Assembly: GCA_001800285.1 (NCBI GenBank)
Contig: MGVC01000046.1
Span: 1-41,798 of the forward strand
DNA: 41,798 nt
DNA from: Elusimicrobia bacterium RIFOXYA2_FULL_39_19
Lineage (GTDB): Bacteria > Elusimicrobiota > Endomicrobiia > CG1-02-37-114 > XYA2-FULL-39-19
Direction of reading: 5' to 3'
Below, piece after piece: positions 1 through 7,237 of the stretch (positions are counted from its first letter, which is position 1; each line of letters starts with the position of its first letter). The notes below the pieces were generated by a model. It searched no databases and was not told the DNA's origin. It was given only the letters and a program-made list of their open reading frames with translations. The translations under genes and the position numbers were made by a program.

Positions 1-87
1 TCTTGGCTGAATGATAGGCCCAGAAAATGTCTGGATTTTAATACTCCGGCTGAGTCTTTTAATTCATGTGTTGCACTTACTCCTTGA
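1..87 (+). CDS. IS30-family transposase, C-terminal end (partial)
   Basis: The first 28 codons read, in frame to a TGA stop, as a C-terminal tail containing LNDRPRKCLDFNTPAE and ending SCVALTP. The motif LN-x-RPRK-x-L-x2-xTPAE is the well-known C-terminal signature of IS30-family DDE transposases, lying just after the catalytic glutamate. The rest of the gene lies outside the window, so I cannot tell whether the element is intact. The 3' end of the insertion sequence, including its terminal inverted repeat, probably falls within about 88-110. I cannot define that repeat without the other end. Confidence 0.75.
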   Translation, partial: SWLNDRPRKCLDFNTPAESFNSCVALTP

Positions 88-163
88 ATTCACCTCAATT
101 TAGTGGCTATTGCTATAGAGTAAATTATTTAGTATCATATTTGCAATTGTCACTTAAAAAAAT

Positions 164-196
164 AAAAAAGTGGCTGTTTTTTACGCCACTTTTTTT
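164..196 (+). terminator. Intrinsic-terminator-like hairpin before rimP (rimP-leader-like)
   Basis: An 11-bp perfect stem pairs 164-174 (A-tract plus GTGGC) with 185-195 (GCCAC plus T-tract). It encloses a 10-base loop and ends in a run of T. The structure lies 20 bases before the rimP start codon. This is the shape of a Rho-independent terminator. Similar hairpins just upstream of rimP are known in other bacteria as rimP-leader attenuators. It could end transcription from the upstream insertion sequence, attenuate the operon, or do both. Confidence 0.6.
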
Positions 197-216
197 ACGT
201 AGGAAGAGAGAAACTG

Positions 217-693
217 ATGAGTTTTTCTGAAAAACTCCAGAAATTGCTTGAACCGGTAGTGGAAAATGCCGGTTTTGACTTGGTGGATGTAGAGTACCGC
301 AATGAGGGTTATGGTATGGTTCTGAGAGCTTTTATTGACAAAATAGATGCTCCTGAAAACACCAGGGTTACGTTGGATGATTGTTCGGCAGTAAGTAGAA
401 AAATAAGCGAGTTTCTTGATAAAGAAAACGTAATAGATAACAGTTATGCCCTTGAAGTTTCATCACCGGGGCTTTATAGAAGAATTAAAAAAGAAAAAGA
501 TTTCATAAAGTATACAGGATCAAAAGTAACTATAAAGCTGTATCAGACAAAAGATGGACAGAAGAATTTTATAGGAAGAATTCAAAAATATGAAAATAAT
601 AGACTTTTTCTGGAAATTGCAGAAAACAAAGTAATAGAAGTCGGATTGTGTGAGATAACAACAGTAAATCTGGATCCTGACTTGAAAATCTAA
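217..693 (+). CDS. rimP: Ribosome maturation factor RimP
   Basis: The 158-residue product has the usual RimP length. RimP binds the 30S ribosomal subunit and helps its late maturation. The N-terminal alpha/beta domain begins with EKLQKLLEPVVENAGFDLVD, and the family signature YALEVSSPGLYRRIKK sits near residues 77-92. A small SH3-like C-terminal domain follows. The ATG at 217 has an AGGAAGAGAG ribosome-binding site about 10 bases upstream. It is the first gene of a classical rimP-nusA-infB order, with nusA 25 bases downstream. The terminator-like hairpin at 164-196 lies directly in its leader. Confidence 0.95.
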   Translation: MSFSEKLQKLLEPVVENAGFDLVDVEYRNEGYGMVLRAFIDKIDAPENTRVTLDDCSAVSRKISEFLDKENVIDNSYALEVSSPGLYRRIKKEKDFIKYTGSKVTIKLYQTKDGQKNFIGRIQKYENNRLFLEIAENKVIEVGLCEITTVNLDPDLKI

Positions 694-718
694 GAATAAA
701 TAAAGAATAGGAGTAGAT

Positions 719-2071
719 ATGTTAGAGCAGAAAAGCGAATTGATTCCGGTATTAGAGCAGATAGAAAAAGAAAAAGGCATAAAAAAAGAGGAGATCCTTA
801 AAGTTATAGAAGGGGCTCTTGTTTCTGCATATAAAAAACATGTTGGACGTGACGTTAATGTAGAAGCCAGCGTCGACCTCGTGTCAGCTCAGGTACAGGC
901 GTTTGTTATAAAAAAAGTTGTTGAAAATGTTACCAACCCGAATCAAGAATTATCCCTTAAAGATGCGAAAGCCCTGGTTGCGGAAGCAAAAATGGACGAT
1001 GAAATAAGAATACCGCTTGATACGCAGGAATTTTCAAGAATCGCCGCGCAAACTGCCAAACAGGTTATAATCCAGAAAATACGCGAATCTGAAAGGCTCA
1101 GCCTTTATGAAGAATTTAAACTTAAGGAAGGTTCCATAATCAGTGGTGTGGTATATAAATTTGTAGAAGGCAATGTTATCATAGAAATAGGTAAATCGGA
1201 AGGTATACTGCCGGTAAAAGAACAGGTTTTTTCAGAAAAGTTCAGAGTGGGTGAAAGGCTGAAAGTCCTTATTGCTGCTGTAGAGAAGAGCCCCAGGGGG
1301 CCCAGAATACTGCTTTCAAGAAACAGGCCGGAACTGGTAAAAAGACTATTTGAAATGGAAGTTCCTGAAATATATGAAAAAATTGTAGAAATTGTAGCTG
1401 TAGTAAGAGAGCCGGGCATAAGGTCAAAAATTGTTGTCCGTTCAAATAATTTAAAAGTTGACCCGGTAGGCGCTTGTGTAGGCATAAAAGGTTCAAGAGT
1501 AAAACCAATTATTGATGAATTAAGGGGAGAAAGAATAGATTTAGTGCTTTATTCAAATGACCCTATAACTTATATTTCTTCAGCTTTTTCACCAGCAAAA
1601 GTGCTTTATGTGAATGTTGTAGACAAGGAACACAAAAGAGCGGAAGTTATAGTAAAAGATGATATGCTCTCACTTGCTATAGGAAAAAGAGGCGCAAATG
1701 TAAACTTGGTATGCAAATTAACCGGATGGAAAATAGATGTCCGTTCAGAAACACAGAAAAAAGAAACTACTGCAGTACTAAAGGAAATGACCGTAGAAGA
1801 ACTAAGCAAACTTCCTGGCGTAGGTAAAAAAATAGCAGAAGTGCTGGTAAAAACCGGCTGGAAAGACATAGGAAAAATATCTAAAGCAAAACCGGAAGAC
1901 TTTACCGTTCTTCAAGGTGTAGGCGAAAAAACTGCACAGAAGATAATTGCTTCCGCAGTAGAATATATTGAAAATCAAGGTAAAATAACTGAAGAATCCC
2001 AACCTAAGGTTGAAAGTTCAGTTGAAGAGAAGGAAAATGCCACCAGCAAAGAAGAAAGTAAACCTGAATAA
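719..2071 (+). CDS. nusA: Transcription termination/antitermination protein NusA
   Basis: The product is 450 residues. NusA binds RNA polymerase and nascent RNA and modulates pausing, termination and antitermination. The N-terminal polymerase-binding domain covers about residues 1-125. An S1 domain follows at about 135-200 (GSIISGVVYKFVEGNVIIEI). Two KH domains span about 205-345, with GACVGIKGSRVKPIIDEL in the first and AIGKRGANVNLVCKLTGWKI in the second. Two helix-hairpin-helix units follow near 360-420 (LPGVGKKIAEVL and LQGVGEKTAQKI), then a short charged tail. The start has an AGGAG ribosome-binding site. Its last 35 bases overlap infB. Confidence 0.95.
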   Translation: MLEQKSELIPVLEQIEKEKGIKKEEILKVIEGALVSAYKKHVGRDVNVEASVDLVSAQVQAFVIKKVVENVTNPNQELSLKDAKALVAEAKMDDEIRIPLDTQEFSRIAAQTAKQVIIQKIRESERLSLYEEFKLKEGSIISGVVYKFVEGNVIIEIGKSEGILPVKEQVFSEKFRVGERLKVLIAAVEKSPRGPRILLSRNRPELVKRLFEMEVPEIYEKIVEIVAVVREPGIRSKIVVRSNNLKVDPVGACVGIKGSRVKPIIDELRGERIDLVLYSNDPITYISSAFSPAKVLYVNVVDKEHKRAEVIVKDDMLSLAIGKRGANVNLVCKLTGWKIDVRSETQKKETTAVLKEMTVEELSKLPGVGKKIAEVLVKTGWKDIGKISKAKPEDFTVLQGVGEKTAQKIIASAVEYIENQGKITEESQPKVESSVEEKENATSKEESKPE

Positions 2072-4421
2072 AGAGTCTGCTAAGGAAAAAGTTAAGGATA
2101 CCGAAAAAAAAGCTTCGACTAAGCCGAAGAAAAAAGCGGTTTCTGGCGCAGATAAAAAAGAACACGTCTCTTCGGCGCTTAAAAGTGCGGCAGAAGAAAC
2201 AAAGAAAAAAGTAAAATCCAAAAAAGCTCCAGTTTGGGAACCGGAAGATGTTGAGCCTCCGGTAGTAAAAAAAGAAGGTCCCAGGGCTTCTATAGTACAG
2301 AAAAAACCAGAAGTACCTGTGGTAATTGAAGTAAAGCCGGAAATACAACCAGAAGCAACGCCAGTTACAAAAACTGAAATACTTAAACCCGCAGAAAAAG
2401 CTCCTCACAAAGAACCAGAAGTCAAGCCAGTTTCAAAACCAGTTTCAGTTCCGCCGGCAGTACATCCTAAATCTGTTCCGGTTACTCCTGCAAAACCTAT
2501 TGTAGAAAAACATGAAAAGAAAATTCCTGTAAAACAGGATGTTAAACATACAAAACCAGTTGTTAAAGAAACACCTGCTCCTGCGCCAGCTCCGGCAACA
2601 GTTGTAGTAAAACCAGAGGAAATTAAACCTGTAGAAATAACCCCAGTGCCAGCTCCGATCTCTGTAATTGAAAAGAAAGCACCTCTTATAAAAATAAAAA
2701 TCAACGAACTTACTACGGTAAGAGAATTATCCGAAAAAATGACAAAGCCGGTATCTGAAGTTATGAAGAAACTGCTTTCTATGAAAATACTTGCCACCAT
2801 AAACCAGCGTCTTGATTCGGACATTGCTGCTATTCTTGCCAGTGAATTTGGTTATGAAACGCAATACGCTCCTTTATATTCCGAAGAAGCCGACACTACC
2901 GAAGAAGACAAATCAAAACTTCAACACAGAGCCCCAATTGTTACGGTGATGGGCCACGTAGACCACGGAAAAACCACTCTTCTTGATACAATCCGCGAAA
3001 CCAAGGTAACGGAGAAAGAACACGGTGGCATAACCCAGCACATTGGTGCCTACAGAGTAAAAACTCCCAAAGGCGATATTGTATTTTTAGATACTCCGGG
3101 CCATGAAGCTTTTACCGCAATGAGAGCTCATGGAACAAAAGTAACGGACATTGTAGTTCTTGTTGTAGCGGCAGATGACGGCATAATGCCTCAGACCATT
3201 GAAGCTATTGATCATGCCCGTTCTGCCAACGTGCCAATAATAGTAGCTGTAAATAAAATTGACATTGCAAAAGCCAATCCGCAGAACGTAAAACAGCAGT
3301 TATCATCAAATGGCCTGCTTTCAGATGACTGGGGCGGAGATACATTAACCGTTGAGATATCCGCAAGAAACAATATAAACATTGATAAATTAATTGAAAC
3401 AATTCTTTTTAAGGCAGAACTTCTTGACCTTAAAGCTAACCCGGACAAGCCGGCCCAGGGAATAATAATTGAAGCACAGATGCATTCCCAAAGGGGCCCC
3501 GTGGCCACGGTATTGGTACAGACAGGTACTATGAGCGTGGGTGATGCTTTTGTTACGGGTGTTACTTCAGGTAAAATCAGAGCCATGATTGATGAATATG
3601 GTGAAAGAGTAACCACAGTAGGGCCAAGTACTCCTATTGAAATCCTCGGTTTTAACTCTTTACCACAGCTTGGTGACAGGTTTGTAATTGTAAAAGATGA
3701 AAGAATTGCCAGAGAAATCATGGAAAAAAGACAGAATAATGTGCTCCGTGATAAAAATGTGATAAGAAAAAAAGTATCCCTGGAAGATTTGGGCACAAAA
3801 ATAAAGAAGTTAAACATAATACTTAAAACCGATGTGCAGGGATCATCTGAAGCTATCCGTGATGCGTTGTCAAGAATATCCCATGAAAATGTGGAGATAA
3901 ATATTCTTCATATGGGTGTAGGCGCCATAAACGAATCTGATATTAACCTGGCGGTAGCTTCTGAAGCCGTAATTATTGCCTTTAATATAAGGCCTGACCC
4001 GAAAGCCGAAGCCCTGGCAGAACGAGAAGGTATAGATATAAGGATATACAGAATCATTTACGAGCTTATAAGTGATATTAATAAAGCTCTTCAGGGTATG
4101 CTTGAAGCAAAGATGAAAGAAGTTATTTATGGCCATGTAGAAGTAAAGAAAACCTACCTGGTTAGCAAAGTGGGTACCATTGCCGGATGCCAGGTTACCA
4201 ATGGTAAAGCCAAAAGACTTGCAAAAATCAGGCTCTTGCGCGATAATATAATAGTATTTGACGGGAACATTGCTTCACTAAAAAGATTTAAAGACGACGT
4301 GAAAGAAGTTGATAAAGGTTACGAATGCGGTATATTGCTTGAAAACTTCAACGATATAAAAACCGGCGACATCCTGGAATTCTACGGCCAGGAAAAGGTT
4401 AACTTGGGATCCCTCTTATAA
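2037..4421 (+). CDS. infB: Translation initiation factor IF-2
   Basis: The product is 794 residues from the ATG at 2037, which follows a GAGAAGGA ribosome-binding site. A TTG start at 2010 would be longer but has no such site. IF-2 is the GTPase that brings initiator tRNA to the 30S subunit. A long Lys/Pro/Val-rich linker fills about residues 1-215. The IF2_N domain follows near 218-270. The G domain has G1 GHVDHGKT at about 305-312, G3 DTPGH at about 352-356 and G4 NKID at about 406-409. The beta-barrel, IF2 domain 3 and C-terminal tRNA-binding domains follow. It starts inside the nusA 3' end, so the two are likely translationally coupled. Confidence 0.96.
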   Translation: MPPAKKKVNLNKESAKEKVKDTEKKASTKPKKKAVSGADKKEHVSSALKSAAEETKKKVKSKKAPVWEPEDVEPPVVKKEGPRASIVQKKPEVPVVIEVKPEIQPEATPVTKTEILKPAEKAPHKEPEVKPVSKPVSVPPAVHPKSVPVTPAKPIVEKHEKKIPVKQDVKHTKPVVKETPAPAPAPATVVVKPEEIKPVEITPVPAPISVIEKKAPLIKIKINELTTVRELSEKMTKPVSEVMKKLLSMKILATINQRLDSDIAAILASEFGYETQYAPLYSEEADTTEEDKSKLQHRAPIVTVMGHVDHGKTTLLDTIRETKVTEKEHGGITQHIGAYRVKTPKGDIVFLDTPGHEAFTAMRAHGTKVTDIVVLVVAADDGIMPQTIEAIDHARSANVPIIVAVNKIDIAKANPQNVKQQLSSNGLLSDDWGGDTLTVEISARNNINIDKLIETILFKAELLDLKANPDKPAQGIIIEAQMHSQRGPVATVLVQTGTMSVGDAFVTGVTSGKIRAMIDEYGERVTTVGPSTPIEILGFNSLPQLGDRFVIVKDERIAREIMEKRQNNVLRDKNVIRKKVSLEDLGTKIKKLNIILKTDVQGSSEAIRDALSRISHENVEINILHMGVGAINESDINLAVASEAVIIAFNIRPDPKAEALAEREGIDIRIYRIIYELISDINKALQGMLEAKMKEVIYGHVEVKKTYLVSKVGTIAGCQVTNGKAKRLAKIRLLRDNIIVFDGNIASLKRFKDDVKEVDKGYECGILLENFNDIKTGDILEFYGQEKVNLGSLL

Positions 4422-4480
4422 TTTCTGGGTTACACCTTAATAATTTACATTAACCTATAAGCCGGTAATTACATTAAAAC

Positions 4481-4509
4481 TTGTCAAACATTCAAATGTT
4501 AAATTTAAC
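4481..4509 (+). promoter_or_regulatory. Weak candidate promoter upstream of rbfA
   Basis: The 141-base gap between infB and rbfA is the longest in this part of the operon and is very AT-rich. It holds TTGTCA (4481-4486), then 17 bases, then TTTAAC (4504-4509), a fair -35 with a mediocre -10. An internal promoter is plausible but unproven. Distant complementary hexamers AGCCGG (4460-4465) and CCGGCT (4531-4536) could fold the region. Confidence 0.25.
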
Positions 4510-4562
4510 AAAATTAATTTGTTAATAGACCCGGCTACAAGTCTATATTGCAGGTAAAAGTT

Positions 4563-4961
4563 ATGAGACAGTTTAAACGTTCGGAAAGAGTGGCAAAACT
4601 TTTGCAGAAGGAAGTTTGCAAAGTTATATTGGAAGAGTTAAGAGATCCCCGTCTTGGATTTGTTACCATAACAGGACTTGAGTTAACTGATGATATGTCT
4701 ATAGCGAAGGTGTATTTTTCGGTTTTGGGTGATGAAAAACAGGTAAAAACAACACACACTATACTCAACGGCGCAAAAAGCTATATTAAAAAATTTGTAG
4801 GAGATGCAGTTTATTTAAGGAAAGTACCGGAAATATTGTTTTTTTATGACGATACAGCGGTAAAAGCAACTAACGTATTTAATATACTGGAAAAAATAAA
4901 AAACGAAACGGAAGCAACAGCACTAACAGCGGATAATGACAAAGATAAAGACAATAAATAA
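4563..4961 (+). CDS. rbfA: 30S ribosome-binding factor RbfA
   Basis: The product is 132 residues from the ATG at 4563. RbfA binds the 30S subunit and acts in 16S rRNA 5'-end maturation and cold adaptation. The opening FKRSERVAKLLQKEVCKVIL and the stretch DPRLGFVTITGLELTDDMS are characteristic, as is the KH-like fold implied by the length. A TTG codon at 4548 would add five residues. The ATG fits the family start better, although its upstream site (AGGT) is weak. The 3' end overlaps nrnA by 26 bases. Confidence 0.93.
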   Translation: MRQFKRSERVAKLLQKEVCKVILEELRDPRLGFVTITGLELTDDMSIAKVYFSVLGDEKQVKTTHTILNGAKSYIKKFVGDAVYLRKVPEILFFYDDTAVKATNVFNILEKIKNETEATALTADNDKDKDNK

Positions 4962-5925
4962 GCTTTTAAGTATTTTTAAGAAAGAATCATCATTTCTCAT
5001 TACAGGGCATATCAATCCTGACGGTGATACTGTAGGTTCAGCGCTGGCCTTGGCGTCATGGCTGAAAAAGCTAAAAAAAGACGTCATCATAGTCATCTCA
5101 GATCCCGTTCCTGACAATCTGCAGTTTTTACCGGGAATCAATCTAATAAAAAATGAAGTTCCAGAAAATAAGCACTACGACACCGGCATTATGCTTGAAT
5201 GCCCGGATATAACGCGTATAAGTCCGATTATTAAGTTGGCAGCTTTCAAGAAAACAGTAAACATAGACCATCATATTGAGTCAGCAGAACGTAAATATAA
5301 AACTGACTGTGAGCTGATAGATTCAAAAGCATCTTCATGCTGTGAAATGATATTTGAAATATTACAGGAAGCAAAACATAAGATTACTTCAAAAGAAGCA
5401 GAATGTCTTTACACCGGCATTTTAACCGATACCGGCAGATTTCAGTATTCAAATACAACGCCGAAAACAATGTCGATAGTTTCCAGGCTGCTTGAAAGAA
5501 ATATTGATACTATAAAAGTTTTCAGAAATATTTATGCAACAAAATCATTAAAGAGCATTCTTCTGCTGGGCAGGATACTTAATACTCTTGAAACGAATTC
5601 AGGAGTATCTTATATGAAAATAACAAATGAAATGTTCAAACACACGGGTACAACACAGAAGGATTCGGAAGAAGCTGTAAATTATGCAGGTATGGTCCCC
5701 GGAACAAAAATCTATGCTCTTTTCAGGGAAATGGACGGCAATAAAAAGGAGAGAGTAAAAGTAAGCCTCAGGTCATATGAAAAAATAAATGTATTTAAAA
5801 TAGCCGGAAAATACGGCGGCGGCGGACATTTCCATGCATCCGGTTTTGAGCTTCCTGGCAGTATTCAGGAAGTCACAGACAAAATTATACCGGTTCTTAT
5901 TGCCGAAGCGCAAAAAGCAGAATAA
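4936..5925 (+). CDS. nrnA: DHH-family phosphoesterase, NrnA type
   Basis: The product is 329 residues, typical for bifunctional oligoribonuclease/pAp phosphatase NrnA. This enzyme degrades short RNA oligonucleotides and dephosphorylates 3'-phosphoadenosine 5'-phosphate. The DHH domain shows TGHINPDGDTVGSALAL near residues 22-38 and the NIDHH metal motif near 112-116. The DHHA1 substrate domain ends with YGGGGHFHASGFELPG near 297-312. The start overlaps rbfA by 26 bases. This gene commonly sits between rbfA and truB, but here ribF follows after only 4 bases and no truB is present. Confidence 0.9.
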   Translation: MTKIKTINKLLSIFKKESSFLITGHINPDGDTVGSALALASWLKKLKKDVIIVISDPVPDNLQFLPGINLIKNEVPENKHYDTGIMLECPDITRISPIIKLAAFKKTVNIDHHIESAERKYKTDCELIDSKASSCCEMIFEILQEAKHKITSKEAECLYTGILTDTGRFQYSNTTPKTMSIVSRLLERNIDTIKVFRNIYATKSLKSILLLGRILNTLETNSGVSYMKITNEMFKHTGTTQKDSEEAVNYAGMVPGTKIYALFREMDGNKKERVKVSLRSYEKINVFKIAGKYGGGGHFHASGFELPGSIQEVTDKIIPVLIAEAQKAE

Positions 5926-5929
5926 AAAT

Positions 5930-6805
5930 ATGAAAAAGTCGATTGTAACAATCGGTTTTTTTGATGGAATACACATAGGGCACGCAAAGCTCATTGAAAC
6001 AACAGTAAATACTGCCAAGAAAGAAGGCTTAAGGTCAGTTCTTATTACATTTGATAAAAAAGCTAATAAAAACAAGCTTCTTATGACTTTAGCAGAAAAA
6101 ATTGAGTACCTTAAAACTTTCGGTCTGGATAAAATTGAAATGATACCTTTTACCGAAGTGTTTGCTTCCATTGCCCCGGTGGTATTTTACAGGAAATTTC
6201 TTTTAAACAGGTTTAATATGAAGAAAGTAGTAATAGGGTATGATTTCATGTTTGGAAGAAATCGCAGCGGAAACAGTCTTTTGCTTGAAAAGTTCTGTAA
6301 GCCGGACAACTGCAGGGTGATAGAAATACATCCTATGAAGCTTGATTCAAAAGTTGTTTCATCTTCTGCCATAAAAAACTGTCTGCTTAATGGTGAAATA
6401 ATAAAAGTAAGCAGAATGCTGGGCAGAAATTACTCAGTATACGGAGAAGTGAAAAAAGGCCAGGGGTTAGGAAAAACGCTGGGTTTTCCAACAGCAAACC
6501 TTAAAATTGACCCATTAAAAATACTTCCGGAAGGTGTTTTCAGCGGTTTTGTAAAGTTTGGCAGGGCTTATTACCCGGCGGTAGCAAATATAGGTAGCAA
6601 CCCTACGGTATCTCATGATAAAAGCCTGAAATTTGAGGTACATGTAATAAACTGTAAGAAAAATGCAATAATCAAAGAACTGAGATTTTTCTTTGTTAAT
6701 AAAATACGAACTGAAAAGAAATTCAGAAATTTAGCGGAATTAAGAAAGCAGATAGCCAGAGATGTAAGCTTTGTGCTAAGTTCAGTAAAACTGCCTTCAA
6801 GCTAG
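5930..6805 (+). CDS. ribF: Bifunctional riboflavin kinase/FAD synthetase RibF
   Basis: The product is 291 residues from the ATG at 5930. RibF phosphorylates riboflavin to FMN and adenylylates FMN to FAD. The FAD synthetase domain begins with the nucleotidyltransferase motif TIGFFDGIHIGHAKLI near residues 7-22. The C-terminal flavokinase domain has GKTLGFPTANLKI and GVFSGFVKFG, followed by ANIGSNPTV. The reading frame is open upstream to 5834, but that extension lies inside nrnA and the ATG at 5930 matches the family start. nrnA ends 4 bases earlier, so the pair is coupled. Confidence 0.93.
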   Translation: MKKSIVTIGFFDGIHIGHAKLIETTVNTAKKEGLRSVLITFDKKANKNKLLMTLAEKIEYLKTFGLDKIEMIPFTEVFASIAPVVFYRKFLLNRFNMKKVVIGYDFMFGRNRSGNSLLLEKFCKPDNCRVIEIHPMKLDSKVVSSSAIKNCLLNGEIIKVSRMLGRNYSVYGEVKKGQGLGKTLGFPTANLKIDPLKILPEGVFSGFVKFGRAYYPAVANIGSNPTVSHDKSLKFEVHVINCKKNAIIKELRFFFVNKIRTEKKFRNLAELRKQIARDVSFVLSSVKLPSS

Positions 6806-6828
6806 TATACTGTTTGAAAAAAATTCAG

Positions 6829-6971
6829 TATAATATAGACTAATTGATAAAAGAGGTGATAAAATAAGAGTAAAGCGTCCGGAAGAAATACGGCTGTTTA
6901 CGAAATGATGGGTAAAAGGCCCATGAAAGTTATAAACAAAAAACAAAAAATTCTAAGGAGGAAAGAGTAAA
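6829..6971 (+). promoter_or_regulatory. Promoter and structured leader of rpsO
   Basis: The 166-base gap before rpsO contains a perfect TATAAT at 6829-6834. TTGAAA at 6814-6819 is too close to be its -35, so the -35 partner is unclear. The leader can form two hairpins. One pairs 6870-6874 with 6897-6901, reinforced by CCG/CGG at 6879-6881 and 6891-6893. The other pairs ATGGG at 6908-6912 with CCCAT at 6920-6924. A strong AAGGAGG-type ribosome-binding site follows at about 6955-6962. Ribosomal protein S15 represses its own mRNA through diverse leader structures in several bacteria, so autoregulation is a reasonable inference. Confidence 0.45.
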
Positions 6972-7235
6972 ATGTTGAAGAAAGATGTGAAAAAGCAAAT
7001 TATTGAGAGTTTCAAGTCGCATAAAGCTGACACCGGGTCTACTTCGGTGCAAATTGCGATATTGACAGAACAAATAACTCAGCTTAACGCGCATTTCAAG
7101 GCCAGTCCGAAGGATTATACATCCAGAAGAGGCTTCTTGAAGATGATAGGCCGCAGGCGCAGGCTTCTTGCTTATTTAAAGAGGTCAAACCCGGCAGAAT
7201 TTAAACAGATAACTACTAAATTGGGGATTGGATAA
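6972..7235 (+). CDS. rpsO: 30S ribosomal protein S15
   Basis: The product is 87 residues, the normal length of S15, a primary 16S rRNA-binding protein of the central domain of the small subunit. Characteristic stretches are DTGSTSVQIAILTEQITQL, HFKASPKDYTSRRGFLKMIG and RRRRLLAYLKRSNPAEF. The start codon has a near-perfect AAGGAGG site about 10 bases upstream. pnp begins 2 bases after the stop, the conserved rpsO-pnp pair. The 5' leader is probably regulatory (see the leader entry). Confidence 0.97.
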   Translation: MLKKDVKKQIIESFKSHKADTGSTSVQIAILTEQITQLNAHFKASPKDYTSRRGFLKMIGRRRRLLAYLKRSNPAEFKQITTKLGIG

Positions 7236-7237
7236 AA

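Noticed and set aside
2010-2036. TTG start giving a nine-residue longer IF-2
   Set aside because: It lacks a ribosome-binding site, whereas the ATG at 2037 follows GAGAAGGA and begins like a normal IF-2.
3212-3817. Antisense open frame of about 200 codons inside infB
   Set aside because: It mirrors the conserved IF-2 G domain and has no recognisable family features.
5834-5929. Longer ribF start inside nrnA
   Set aside because: The added residues are the out-of-frame nrnA 3' end and do not match RibF. The ATG at 5930 opens directly into the conserved domain.
6856-6906. Possible short peptide in the rpsO leader (reading RVKRPEEIRLFTK)
   Set aside because: Only an ATA codon could start it in that frame, and the GTG at 6856 gives a three-residue peptide. 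The region is better explained as an RNA leader.
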